Source: Leptoclinus maculatus (taxonomy: Eukaryota; Chordata; Actinopteri; Perciformes; Stichaeidae). From it: DNA of 64,000 bases. A program made the translations under genes and the position numbers. Of the stretch, positions 31,574 to 46,500 are shown in pieces. Under the pieces are notes generated by a model. The model searched no databases. It had not been told where the DNA came from and worked only from the letters and a program-made list of their open reading frames with translations. The stretch is taken from the NCBI GenBank assembly GCA_032191485.1, contig JAVDOI010000189.1, positions 80,001 through 144,000 of the forward strand, in the 5' to 3' direction. The first letter of the stretch is position 1, and each line of letters starts with the position of its first letter.

Positions 31574-34500
31574 AAAACGCTGGATACAATTCATCCGTCA
31601 AGTAAAAATGGTTAAAACGCTTAAACCCGAACCTGATCCGATCTAGAGCCTCAAAAGCCGGTTTAGTGACCAAAACCAATAGGCTGGAGGAAATACTTCT
31701 ACATTGAACTTTTGAAGCATTTTTCGACCGATTTTCCCGGGTTCTTTTCACCAGGGCCGTAGAGGCTCTCGGGAGGTATACTGGAGCCGAGTTTCCGAAA
31801 AAAAAACGGCTTCTATCACCTCCAAATCGATTTTAAGGACGTTTTCATTTGAAAAGTTGACCCAGGCTGCAATACATTATTTTCCCCACAGGAGGGGCAC
31901 TGACTGAAGTGAGCAAAAACTTGGAAAAATGATAAAAGGGGTTAAAACGCTTAAAGTGAATGAAATAACTAACCAGGAAAATTCAAGACCTCCTTCCCGT
32001 GATGCATGTACAGTGGCTGGATAAAATTCATCCGGAAAGTACCGGTAAAAAATGCAAACACCTCGCAAAAAACACAATAAAATCACTAAAATGGTCAAAT
32101 TGGTTAAAATGAAGAAAATAACCCCCCACCTACAACCAGGACAGCCTACCCGGGAAATGTGTGCAGTCCCAGGCTACAATTCATCCGGGAAGTACCGTTA
32201 GGAAATGCAAACACCTCGCAAAAAACATATTAAAATCACAAAAAATTGTCAAAATGGTCAAAATGAATAAAAGAACCATACAGGTACACTCAGAAAACAT
32301 GGCCAGAGGTGTTTAGCCATTTTAAACCCGAACCTGATCCGATCTAGAGCCTCAAAAGACGGTTTAGTGACCAAAACCAATAGGCTGGAGGAAATACTTC
32401 TACATTGAACTTTTGAAGCATTTTTCGACCGATTGTCCCGGGTTCTTTTCACCAGGGCCGTAGAGGCTCTCGGGAGGTATACTGGAGCCGAGTTTCAGAA
32501 AAAAAACGGCTTCTATCACCTCCAAATCGATCTTAAGGACGTTTTCATTTGAAAAGTTGACCCAGGCTGCAATACATTGTTTTCCCCACAGGAGGGGCAC
32601 TGACTGAAGTGAGCAAAAACTTGGAAAAATGATAAAAATGGTTAAAACGCTTAAAATGAATGAAATAACTAACCAGGAAAATTCAAGAACACCTCCCCGT
32701 GATGCATGTGCAGTGGCTGGATAAAATTCATCCGGGAAGTACCGGTAAAAAATGCAAACACCTCGCAAAAAACACATTAAAATCACTAAAATGGTCAAAA
32801 TGGTTAAAATGAAGAAAATAACCCCCCACCTACAACCAGGACAGCCTACCCGGGAAATGTGTTCAGTCCCAGGCTACAATTCATCCGGGAAGTACCGTTA
32901 AGAAATGCAAACACCTCGCAAAAAACATATTAAAATCACAAAAAATTGTCAAAATGGTCAAAATGAATAAAAGAACCATACAGGTACACTCAGAAAACAT
33001 GGCCAGAGGTGTTTAGCCACTTTAAACCCGAACCTGATCCGATCTAGAGCCTCAAAAGACGGTTTAGTGACCAAAACCAATAGGCTGGAGGAAATACTTC
33101 TACATTAAACTTTTGAAGCATTTTTCGACCGATTTTCCCGGGTTCTTTTCACCAGGGCCGTAGAGGCTCTCGGGAGGTATACTGGAGCCGAGTTTCAGAA
33201 AAAAAACGGCTTCTATCACCTCCAAATCGATTTGAAGGACGTTTTCATTTGAAAAGTTGACCCAGGCTGCAATACATTATTTTCCCCACAAGAGGGGCAC
33301 TGACTGAAGTGAGCAAAAACTTGGAAAAATGATAAACGGGGTTAAAACGCTTAAAATGAATGAAATAACTAATCAGGAAAATTCAAGACCACCTCCCCGT
33401 GATGCATGTGCAGTGGCAGGATACAATTCATCAGGCAAGTACCGGTAAAAAATACAAACACCTCGCAAAACACATATTAAATTCACTATAAATAATCAAA
33501 ATGGTTAAAATGACAAAAATAACCCCCCACCTACACTCAGGACCACCTACGCGGGAAAGGTGTGCAGTCCCAGGCTAAAATTCATCCGGGAAGTACCGTT
33601 AAGAAATGCAAACACCTCGCAAAAAACATATTAAAATCACTAAAAATGGTCAAAATGGTCAAAATTAATAAAAGAACCATACAGGTACACTCAGAAGGAA
33701 TGGCCAGAGGAGTTTAGCCACTTTAAACCCGAACCTGATCCGATCTAGAGCCTCAAAAGCCGGTTTAGTGACCAAAACCAATAGGCTGGAGGAAATACTT
33801 CTACATTGAACTTTTGAAGCATTTTTCGACCGATTTTCCCGGGTTCTTTTCACCAGGGGCGTAGAGGCTCTCGGGAGGTATACTGGAGCCGAGTTTCAGA
33901 AAAAAAAACGGCTTCTATCACCTCCAAATCGATTTTAAGGACGTTTTCATTTTAAAAGTTGACCCAGGCTGCAATACATTATTTTCCCCACAGGAGGGGC
34001 ACTGACTGAAGTGAGCAAAAACTTGGAAAAATGATAAACGGGGTTAAAACGCTTAAAATGAATGAAATAACTAATCAGGAAAATTCAAGACCACCTCCCC
34101 GTGATGCATGTGCAGTGGCAGGATACAATTCATCAGTTAAGTACTGGTAAAAAATACAAACACCTCGCAAAACACATATTAAATTCACTATAAATAATCA
34201 AAATGGTTAAAATGACAAAAATAACCCCCCACCTACACTCAGGACCACCTACGCGGGAAAGGTGTGCAGTCCCAGGCTAAAATTCATCCGGGAAGTACCG
34301 TTAAGAAATGCAAACACCTCGCAAAAAACATATTAAAATCACTAAAAATGGTCAAAATGGTCAAAATTAATAAAAGAACCATACAGGTACACTCAGAAGG
34401 AATGGCCAGAGGAGTTTAGCCACTTTAAACCCGAAACTGATCCGATCTAGAGCCTCAAAAGCCGGTTTAGTGACCAAAACCAATAGGCTGGAGGAAATAC

Positions 34501-37500
34501 TTCTACATTGAACTTCTGAAGCATTTTTCGACCGATTTTCCCGGGTTCTTTTCACCAGGGCCGTAGAGGCTCTCGGGAGGTATACTGGAGCCGAGTTTCA
34601 GAAAAAGAAACGGCTTCTATCACCTCCAAATCGATTTTAAGGACGTTTTCATTTGAAAAGTTGACCCAGGCTGCAATACATTGTTTTCCCCACAGGAGGG
34701 GCACTGACTGAAGTGAGCAAAAACTTGGAAAAATGATAAACGGGGTTAAAACGCTTAAAATGAATGAAATAACTAATCAGGAAAATTCAAGACCACCTCC
34801 CCGTGATGCATGTGCAGTGGCAGGATACAATTCATCAGTTAAGTACTGGTAAAAAATACAAACACCTCGCAAAACACATATTAAATTCACTATAAATAAT
34901 CAAAATGGTTAAAATGACAAAAATAACCCCCCACCTACACTCAGGACCACCTACGCGGGAAAGGTGTGCAGTCCCAGGCTAAAATTCATCCGGGAAGTAC
35001 CGTTAAGAAATGCAAACACCTCGCAAAAAACATATTAAAATCACTAAAAATGGTCAAAATGGTCAAAATTAATAAAAGAACCATACAGGTACACTCAGAA
35101 GGAATGGCCAGAGGAGTTTAGCCACTTTAAACCCGAAACTGATCCGATCTAGAGCCTCAAAAGCCGGTTTAGTGACCAAAACCAATAGGCTGGAGGAAAT
35201 ACTTCTACATTGAACTTCTGAAGCATTTTTCGACCGATTTTCCCGGGTTCTTTTCACCAGGGCCGTAGAGGCTCTCGGGAGGTATACTGGAGCCGAGTTT
35301 CAGAAAAAGAAACGGCTTCTATCACCTCCAAATCGATTTTAAGGACGTTTTCATTTGAAAAGTTGACCCAGGCTGCAATACATTATTTTCCCCACAGGAG
35401 GGGCACTGACTGAAGTGAGCAAAAACTTGGAAAAATGATAAAAATGGTTAAAACGCTTAAAATGAATGAAATAACTAACCAGGAAAATTCAAGACCACCT
35501 CTCCGTGATGCATGTGCAGTGGCTGGATAAAATTCATCCGGGAAGTACCGTTAAGAAATGCAAACACCTCGCAAAAAACATATTAAAATCACTAAAAATG
35601 GTCAAAATGGTCAAAATTAATAAAAGAACCATACAGGTACACTCAGAAGGAATGGCCAGAGGTGTTTAGCTACTTTAAACCCGAACCTGATCCGATCTAG
35701 AGCCTAAAAAGCCGGTTTAGTGACCAAAACCAATAGGCTGGAGGAAATACTTCTACATTGAACTTTTGAAGCATTTTTCGACCGATTTTCCCGGGTTCTT
35801 TTCACCAGGGCCGTAGAGGCTCTCGGGAGGTATACTGGAGCCGAGTTTCCGAAAAAAAAAACGGCTTCTATCACCTCCAAATCGATTTTAAGGACGTTTT
35901 CATTTGAAAAGTTGACCCAGGCTGCAATACATTATTTTCCCCACAGGAGGGGCACTGACTGAAGTGAGCAAAAACTTGGAAAAATGATAAAAGGGGTTAA
36001 AACGCTTAAAGTGAATGAAATAACTAACCAGGAAAATTCAAGACCACCTCCCCGTGAAGCATGTGCAGTGGCTGGATACAATTCATCCGGGAAGTACCGG
36101 TAAAAAATGCAAACACCTCGCAAAAAACACATTAAAATCACTAAAATGGTCAAAATGGTTAAAATGAAGAAAATAACCCCCCACCTACAACCAGGACAGC
36201 CTACCCGGGAAATGTGTGCAGTCCCAGGTTACAATTCATCCGGGAAGTATCGTTAAGAAATGCAAACACCTCGCAAAAAACATATTAAAATCACAAAAAA
36301 TTGTCAAAATGGTCAAAATTAATAAAAGAACCATACAGGTACACTCAGAAAACATGGCCAGAGGTGTTTAGCCACTTTAAACCCGAACCTGATCCGATCT
36401 AGTGCCTCAAAAGCCGGTTTAGTGACCAAAACCAATAGGCTGGAGGAAATACTTCTACATTGAACTTTTGAAGCATTTTTCGACCGATTGTCCCGGGTTC
36501 TTTTCACCAGGGCCGTAGAGGCTCTCGGGAGGTATACTGGAGCCGAGTTTCAGAAAAAAAACGGCTTCTATCACCTCCAAATCGATCTTAAGGACGTTTT
36601 CATTTGAAAAGTTGACCCAGGCTGCAATACATTGTTTTCCCCACAGGAGGGGCACTGACTGAAGTGAGCAAAAACTTGGAAAAATGATAAAAATGGTTAA
36701 AACGCTTAAAATGAATGAAATAACTAACCAGGAAAATTCAAGAACACCTCCCCGTGATGCATGTGCAGTCGCTGGATAAAATTCATCCGGGAAGTACCGG
36801 TAAAAAATGCAAACACCTCGCAAAAAACACATTAAAATCACTAAAATGGTCAAAATGGTTAAAATGAAGAAAATAACCCCCCACCTACAACCAGGACAGC
36901 CTACCCGGGAAATGTGTTCAGTCCCAGGCTACAATTCATCCGGGAAGTACCGTTAAGAAATGCAAACACCTCGCAAAAAACATATTAAAATCACAAAAAA
37001 TTGTCAAAATGGTCAAAATGAATAAAAGAACCATACAGGTACACTCAGAAAACATGGCCAGAGGTGTTTAGCCACTTTAAACCCGAACCTGATCCGATCT
37101 AGAGCCTCAAAAGACGGTTTAGTGACCAAAACCAATAGGCTGGAGGAAATACTTCTACATTGAACTTCTGAAGCATTTTTCGACCGATTTTCCCGGGTTC
37201 TTTTCACCAGGGCCGTAGAGGCTCTCGGGAGGTATACTGGAGCCGAGTTTCAGAAAAAGAAACGGCTTCTATCACCTCCAAATCGATTTTAAGGACGTTT
37301 TCATTTGAAAAGTTGACCCAGGCTGCAATACATTGTTTTCCCCACAGGAGGGGCACTGACTGAAGTGAGCAAAAACTTGGAAAAATGATAAACGGGGTTA
37401 AAACGCTTAAAATGAATGAAATAACTAATCAGGAAAATTCAAGACCACCTCCCCGTGATGCATGTGCAGTGGCAGGATACAATTCATCAGTTAAGTACTG

Positions 37501-40500
37501 GTAAAAAATACAAACACCTCGCAAAACACATATTAAATTCACTATAAATAATCAAAATGGTTAAAATGACAAAAATAACCCCCCACCTACACTCAGGACC
37601 ACCTACGCGGGAAAGGTGTGCAGTCCCAGGCTAAAATTCATCCGGGAAGTACCGTTAAGAAATGCAAACACCTCGCAAAAAACATATTAAAATCACTAAA
37701 AATGGTCAAAATGGTCAAAATTAATAAAAGAACCATACAGGTACACTCAGAAGGAATGGCCAGAGGAGTTTAGCCACTTTAAACCCGAAACTGATCCGAT
37801 CTAGAGCCTCAAAAGCCGGTTTAGTGACCAAAACCAATAGGCTGGAGGAAATACTTCTACATTGAACTTCTGAAGCATTTTTCGACCGATTTTCCCGGGT
37901 TCTTTTCACCAGGGCCGTAGAGGCTCTCGGGAGGTATACTGGAGCCGAGTTTCAGAAAAAGAAACGGCTTCTATCACCTCCAAATCGATTTTAAGGACGT
38001 TTTCATTTGAAAAGTTGACCCAGGCTGCAATACATTGTTTTCCCCACAGGAGGGGCACTGACTGAAGTGAGCAAAAACTTGGAAAAATTATAAAAATGGT
38101 TAAAACGCTTAAAATGAATGAAATAACTAACCAGGAAAATTCAAGACCACCTCTCCGTGATGCATGTGCAGTGGCTGGATACAATTCATCCGGGAAGTAC
38201 CGGTAAAAAATACAAACACCTCGCAAAACACATATTAAAATCACAAAAAATGGTCAAAATGGTCAAAATTATAAAAAAAAACATACAGGTACACTCAGAA
38301 GGAATGGCCAGAGGTGTTTAGCCACTTTAAACCCGAACCTGATCCGATCTAGAGCCTCAAAAGCCGGTTTAGTGACCAAAACCAATAGGCTGGAGGAAAT
38401 ACTTCTACATTGAACTTTTGAAGCATTTTTCGACCGATTTTCCCGGGTTCTTTTCACCAGGGCCGTAGAGGCTCTCGGGAGGTATACTGGAGCCGAGTTT
38501 CAGAAAAAAAACGGCTTCTATCACCTCCAAATCGATTTTAAGGACGTTTTCATTTGAAAAGTTGACCCAGGCTGCAATACATTATTTTCCCCACAGGAGG
38601 GGCACTGACTGAAGTGAGCAAAAACTTGGAAAAATTATAAAAATGGTTAAAACGCTTAAAATGAATGAAATAACTAACCAGGAAAATTCAAGACCACCTC
38701 CCCATGATGCATTTGCAGTAACTGGATACAATTCATCGGGAAAGTACCGGTAAAAAATACAAACACCTCGCAAAACACATATTAAATTCACTATAAATGG
38801 TCAAAATGGTTAAAATGAAGAAAATAACCGCCCACCTACACTCAGGACCACCTACGCGGGAAAGGTGTGCAGTCCCAGGCTAAAATTCATCCGGGAAGTA
38901 CCGTTAAGAAATGCAAACACCTCGCAAAAAACATATTAAAATCACAAAAAATCGTCAAAATCGTCAAAATGGTCAAAATTAATAAAAGAACCATACAGGT
39001 ACACTCAGAAGGAATGGCCAGAGGTGTTTAGCCACTTTAAACCCGAACCTGATCCGATCTAGAGCCTCAAAAGCCGGTTTAGTGACCAAAACCAATAGGC
39101 TGGAGGAAATACTTCTACATTGAACTTTTGAAGCATTTTTTGACCGATTTTCCCGGGTTCTTTTCACCAGGGCCGTAGAGGCTCTCGGGAGGTATACTGG
39201 AGCCGAGTTTCAGAAAAAAAAACGGCTTCTATCACCTCCAAATCGATTTTAAGGACGTTTTCATTTGAAAAGTTGACCCAGGCTGCAATACATTATTTTC
39301 CCCACAGGAGGGGCACTGACTGAAGTGAGCAAAAACTTGGAAAAATGATAAAAATGGTTAAAACGCTTAAAATGAATGAAATAACTAACCAGGAAAATTC
39401 AAGACCACCTCTCCGTGATGCATGTGCAGTGGCTGGATAAAATTCATCCGGGAAGTACCGTTAAGAAATGCAAACACCTCGCAAAAAACATATTAAAATC
39501 ACTAAAAATGGTCAAAATGGTCAAAATTAATAAAAGAACCATACAGGTACACTCAGAAGGAATGGCCAGAGGTGTTTAGCTACTTTAAACCCGAACCTGA
39601 TCCGATCTAGAGCCTAAAAAGCCGGTTTAGTGACCAAAACCAATAGGCTGGAGGAAATACTTCTACATTGAACTTTTGAAGCATTTTTCGACCGATTTTC
39701 CCGGGTTCTTTTCACCAGGGCCGTAGAGGCTCTCGGGAGGTATACTGGAGCCGAGTTTCCGAAAAAAAAAACGGCTTCTATCACCTCCAAATCGATTTTA
39801 AGGACGTTTTCATTTGAAAAGTTGACCCAGGCTGCAATACATTATTTTCCCCACAGGAGGGGCACTGACTGAAGTGAGCAAAAACTTGGAAAAATTATAA
39901 AAGGGGTTAAAACGCTTAAAGTGAATGAAATAACTAACCAGGAAAATTCAAGACCACCTCCCCGTGAAGCATGTGCAGTGGCTGGATACAATTCATCCGG
40001 GAAGTACCGGTAAAAAATGCAAACACCTCGCAAAAAACACATTAAAATCACTAAAATGGTCAAAATGGTTAAAAATGAAGAAAATAACCCCCCACCTACA
40101 ACCAGGACAGCCTACCCGGGAAATGTGTGCAGTCCCAGGTTACAATTCATCCGGGAAGTATCGTTAAGAAATGCAAACACCTCGCAAAAAACATATTAAA
40201 ATCACAAAAAATTGTCAAAATGGTCAAAATTAATAAAAGAACCATACAGGTACACTCAGAAAACATGGCCAGAGGTGTTTAGCCACTTTAAACCCGAACC
40301 TGATCCGATCTAGTGCCTCAAAAGCCGGTTTAGTGACCAAAACCAATAGGCTGGAGGAAATACTTCTACATTGAACTTTTGAAGCATTTTTCGACCGATT
40401 GTCCCGGGTTCTTTTCACCAGGGCCGTAGAGGCTCTCGGGAGGTATACTGGAGCCGAGTTTCAGAAAAAAAACGGCTTCTATCACCTCCAAATCGATCTT

Positions 40501-43500
40501 AAGGACGTTTTCATTTGAAAAGTTGACCCAGGCTGCAATACATTGTTTTCCCCACAGGAGGGGCACTGACTGAAGTGAGCAAAAACTTGGAAAAATTATA
40601 AAAATGGTTAAAACGCTTAAAATGAATGAAATAACTAACCAGGAAAATTCAAGAACACCTCCCCGTGATGCATGTGCAGTCGCTGGATAAAATTCATCCG
40701 GGAAGTACCGGTAAAAAATGCAAACACCTCGCAAAAAACACATTAAAATCACTAAAATGGTCAAAATGGTTAAAATGAAGAAAATAACCCCCCACCTACA
40801 ACCAGGACAGCCTACCCGGGAAATGTGTTCAGTCCCAGGCTACAATTCATCCGGGAAGTACCGTTAAGAAATGCAAACACCTCGCAAAAAACATATTAAA
40901 ATCACAAAAAATTGTCAAAATGGTCAAAATGAATAAAAGAACCATACAGGTACACTCAGAAAACATGGCCAGAGGTGTTTAGCCACTTTAAACCCGAACC
41001 TGATCCGATCTAGAGCCTCAAAAGACGGTTTAGTGACCAAAACCAATAGGCTGGAGGAAATACTTCTACATTAAACTTTTGAAGCATTTTTCGACCGATT
41101 TTCCCGGGTTCTTTTCACCAGGGCCGTAGAGGCTCTCGGGAGGTATACTGGAGCCGAGTTTCAGAAAAAAAACGGCTTCTATCACCTCCAAATCGATTTG
41201 AAGGACGTTTTCATTTGAAAAGTTGACCCAGGCTGCAATACATTATTTTCCCCACAAGAGGGGCACTGACTGAAGTGAGCAAAAACTTGGAAAAATGATA
41301 AACGGGGTTAAAACGCTTAAAATGAATGAAATAACTAATCAGGAAAATTCAAGACCACCTCCCCGTGATGCATGTGCAGTGGCAGGATACAATTCATCAG
41401 GCAAGTACCGGTAAAAAATACAAACACCTCGCAAAACACATATTAAATTCACTATAAATAATCAAAATGGTTAAAATGACAAAAATAACCCCCCGCCTAC
41501 ACTCAGGACCACCTACGCGGGAAAAGTGTGCAGTCCCAGGCTAAAATTCATCCGGGAAGTACCGTTAAGAAATGCAAACACCTCGCAAAAAACATATTAA
41601 AATCACTAAAAATGGTCAAAATGGTCAAAATTAATAAAAGAACCATACAGGTACACTCAGAAGGAATGGCCAGAGGAGTTTAGCCACTTTAAACCCGAAC
41701 CTGATCCGATCTAGAGCCTCAAAAGCCGGTTTAGTGACCAAAACCAATAGGCTGGAGGAAATACTTCTACATTGAACTTTTGAAGCATTTTTCGACCGAT
41801 TTTCCCGGGTTCTTTTCACCAGGGGCGTAGAGGCTCTCGGGAGGTATACTGGAGCCGAGTTTCAGAAAAAAAAACGGCTTCTATCACCTCCAAATCGATT
41901 TTAAGGACGTTTTCATTTTAAAAGTTGACCCAGGCTGCAATACATTATTTTCCCCACAGGAGGGGCACTGACTGAAGTGAGCAAAAACTTGGAAAAATGA
42001 TAAACGGGGTTAAAACGCTTAAAATGAATGAAATAACTAATCAGGAAAATTCAAGACCACCTCCCCGTGATGCATGTGCAGTGGCAGGATACAATTCATC
42101 AGTTAAGTACTGGTAAAAAATACAAACACCTCGCAAAACACATATTAAATTCACTATAAATAATCAAAATGGTTAAAATGACAAAAATAACCCCCCACCT
42201 ACACTCAGGACCACCTACGCGGGAAAGGTGTGCAGTCCCAGGCTAAAATTCATCCGGGAAGTACCGTTAAGAAATGCAAACACCTCGCAAAAAACATATT
42301 AAAATCACTAAAAATGGTCAAAATGGTCAAAATTAATAAAAGAACCATACAGGTACACTCAGAAGGAATGGCCAGAGGAGTTTAGCCACTTTAAACCCGA
42401 AACTGATCCGATCTAGAGCCTCAAAAGCCGGTTTAGTGACCAAAACCAATAGGCTGGAGGAAATACTTCTACATTGAACTTCTGAAGCATTTTTCGACCG
42501 ATTTTCCCGGGTTCTTTTCACCAGGGCCGTAGAGGCTCTCGGGAGGTATACTGGAGCCGAGTTTCAGAAAAAGAAAGGGCTTCTATCACCTCCAAATCGA
42601 TTTTAAGGACGTTTTCATTTGAAAAGTTGACCCAGGCTGCAATACATTGTTTTCCCCACAGGAGGGGCACTGACTGAAGTGAGCAAAAACTTGGAAAAAT
42701 TATAAAAATGGTTAAAACGCTTAAAATGAATGAAATAACTAACCAGGAAAATTCAAGACCACCTCTTCGTGATGCATGTGCAGTGGCTGGATACAATTCA
42801 TCCGGGAAGTACCGGTAAAAAATACAAACACCTCGCAAAACACATATTAAAATCACAAAAAATGGTCAAAATGGTCAAAATTATAAAAAAAAACATACAG
42901 GTACACTCAGAAGGAATGGCCAGAGGTGTTTAGCCACTTTAAACCCGAACCTGATCCGATCTAGAGCCTCAAAAGCCGGTTTAGTGACCAAAACCAATAG
43001 GCTGGAGGAAATACTTCTACATTGAACTTTTGAAGCATTTTTCGACCGATTTTCCCGGGTTCTTTTCACCAGGGCCGTAGAGGCTCTCGGGAGGTATACT
43101 GGAGCCGAGTTTCAGAAAAAAAACGGCTTCTATCACCTCCAAATCGATTTTAAGGACGTTTTCATTTGAAAAGTTGACCCAGGCTGCAATACATTATTTT
43201 CCCCACAGGAGGGGCACTGACTGAAGTGAGCAAAAACTTGGAAAAATTATAAAAATGGTTAAAACGCTTAAAATGAATGAAATAACTAACCAGGAAAATT
43301 CAAGACCACCTCCCCATGATGCATTTGCAGTAACTGGATACAATTCATCGGGAAAGTACCGGTAAAAAATACAAACACCTCGCAAAACACATATTAAATT
43401 CACTATAAATGGTCAAAATGGTTAAAATGAAGAAAATAACCGCCCACCTACACTCAGGACCACCTACGCGGTAAAGTTGTGCAGTCCCAGGCTAAAATTC

Positions 43501-46500
43501 ATCCGGGAAGTACCGTTAAGAAATGCAAACACCTCGCAAAAAACATATTAAAATCACTAAAAATCGTCAAAATCGTCAAAATGGTCAAAATTAATAAAAG
43601 AACCATACAGGTACACTCAGAAGGAATGGCCAGAGGTGTTTAGCCACTTTAAACCCGAACCTGATCCGATCTAGAGCCTCAAAAGCCGGTTTAGTGACCA
43701 AAACCAATAGGCTGGAGGAAATACTTCTACATTGAACTTTTGAAGCATTTTTCGACCGATTTTCCCGGGTTCTTTTCACCAGGGCCGTAGAGGCTCTCGG
43801 GAGGTATACTGGAGCCGAGTTTCAGAAAAAAAAACGGCTTCTATCACCTCCAAATCGATTTTAAGGACGTTTTCATTTGAAAAGTTGACCCAGGCTGCAA
43901 TACATTATTTTCCCCACAGGAGGGGCACTGACTGAAGTGAGCAAAAACTTGGAAAAATGATAAAAATGGTTAAAACGCTTAAAATGAATGAAATAACTAA
44001 CCAGGAAAATTCAAGACCACCTCTCCGTGATGCATGTGCAGTGGCTGGATAAAATTCATCCGGGAAGTACCGTTAAGAAATGCAAACACCTCGCAAAAAA
44101 CATATTAAAATCACTAAAAATGGTCAAAATGGTCAAAATTAATAAAAGAACCATACAGGTACACTCAGAAAACATGGCCAGAGGTGTTTAGCCACTTTAA
44201 ACCCGAACCTGATCCGATCTAGAGCCTCAAAAGCCGGTTTAGTGACCAAAACCAATAGGCTGGAGGAAATACTTCTACATTGAACTTTTGAAGCATTTTT
44301 CGACCGATTTTCCCGGGTTCTTTTCACCAGGGGCGTAGAGGCTCATGGGAGGTATACTGGAGCCGAGTTTCAGAAAAAAAAACGGCTTCTATCACCTCCA
44401 AATCGATTTTAAGGACGTTTTCATTTTAAAAGTTGACCCAGGCTGCAATACATTATTTTCCCCACAGGAGGGGCACTGACTGAAGTGAGCAAAAACTTGG
44501 AAAAATGATAAACGGGGTTAAAACGCTTAAAATGAATGAAATAACTAATCAGGAAAATTCAAGACCACCTCCCCGTGATGCATGTGCAGTGGCTGGATAA
44601 AATTCATCCGGGAAGTACCGGTAAAAAATGCAAACACCTCGCAAAAAACACATTAAAATCACTAAAATGGTCAAAATGGTAAAAATGAAGATAATAACTC
44701 CCCACGTACAACCAGGACAGCCTACCCGGGAAATGTGTGCAGTCCCAGGCTAAAATTCATCCGGGAAGTACCGTTAAGAAATGCAAACACCTCGCAAAAA
44801 ACATATTAAAATCACTAAAAATGGTCAAATTGGTCAAAATTAATAAAAGAACCATACAGGTACACTCAGAAAACATGGCCAGAGGTGTTTAGCCACTTTA
44901 AACCCGAACCTGATCCGATCTAGAGCCTCAAAAGCCGGTTTAGTGACCAAAACCAATAGGCTGGAGGAAATACTTCTACATTGAACTTTTGAAGCATTTT
45001 TCGACCGATTTTCCCGGGTTCTTTTCACCAGGGCCGTAGAGGCTCTCGGGAGGTATACTGGAGCCGAGTTTCAGAAAAAAAACGGCTTCTATCACCTCCA
45101 AATCGATGTTAAGGACGTTTTCATTTGAAAAGTTGACCCAGGCTGCAATACATTATTTTCCCCACAGGAGGGGCACTGACTGAAGTGAGCAAAAACTTGG
45201 AAAAATTATAAAAATGGTTAAAACGCTTAAAATGAATGAAATAACTAACCAGGAAAATTCAAGACCACCTCCCCATGATGCATTTGCAGTAACTGGATAC
45301 AATTCATCCGGAAAGTACCGGTAAAAAATACAAACACCTCGCAAAACACATATTAAAATCACTAAAATGGTCGAAATGGTTAAAATGAAGAAAATAACCC
45401 CCCACCTACAACCAGGACAGCCTACCCGGGAAATGTGTTCAGTCCCAGGCTACAATTCATCCGGGAAGTACCGTTAAGAAATGCAAACACCTCGCAAAAA
45501 ACATATTAAAATCACAAAAAATTGTCAAAATGGTCAAAATGAATAAAAGAACCATACAGGTACACTCAGAAAACATGGCCAGAGGTGTTTAGCCACTTTA
45601 AACCCGAACCTGATCCGATCTAGAGCCTCAAAAGACGGTTTAGTGACCAAAACCAATAGGCTGGAGGAAATACTTCTACATTAAACTTTTGAAGCATTTT
45701 TCGACCGATTTTCCCGGGTTCTTTTCACCAGGGCCGTAGAGGCTCTCGGGAGGTATACTGGAGCCGAGTTTCAGAAAAAAAACGGCTTCTATCACCTCCA
45801 AATCGATTTGAAGGACGTTTTCATTTGAAAAGTTGACCCAGGCTGCAATACATTATTTTCCCCACAAGAGGGGCACTGACTGAAGTGAGCAAAAACTTGG
45901 AAAAATGATAAACGGGGTTAAAACGCTTAAAATGAATGAAATAACTAATCAGGAAAATTCAAGACCACCTCCCCGTGATGCATGTGCAGTGGCAGGATAC
46001 AATTCATCAGGCAAGTACCGGTAAAAAATACAAACACCTCGCAAAACACATATTAAATTCACTATAAATAATCAAAATGGTTAAAATGACAAAAATAACC
46101 CCCCACCTACACTCAGGACCACCTACGCGGGAAAGGTGTGCAGTCCCAGGCTAAAATTCATCCGGGAAGTACCGTTAAGAAATGCAAACACCTCGCAAAA
46201 AACATATTAAAATCACTAAAAATGGTCAAAATGGTCAAAATTAATAAAAGAACCATACAGGTACACTCAGAAGGAATGGCCAGAGGAGTTTAGCCACTTT
46301 AAACCCGAACCTGATCCGATCTAGAGCCTCAAAAGCCGGTTTAGTGACCAAAACCAATAGGCTGGAGGAAATACTTCTACATTGAACTTTTGAAGCATTT
46401 TTCGACCGATTTTCCCGGGTTCTTTTCACCAGGGGCGTAGAGGCTCTCGGGAGGTATACTGGAGCCGAGTTTCAGAAAAAAAAACGGCTTCTATCACCTC

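Noticed and set aside
33120..33150. CENP-B-box-like text (ttcgaccgattttcccggg) in each satellite unit
   Set aside because: The CENP-B box needs TTCG, four bases, A, two bases, CGGG; here six bases separate the A from CGGG, so the spacing is wrong.
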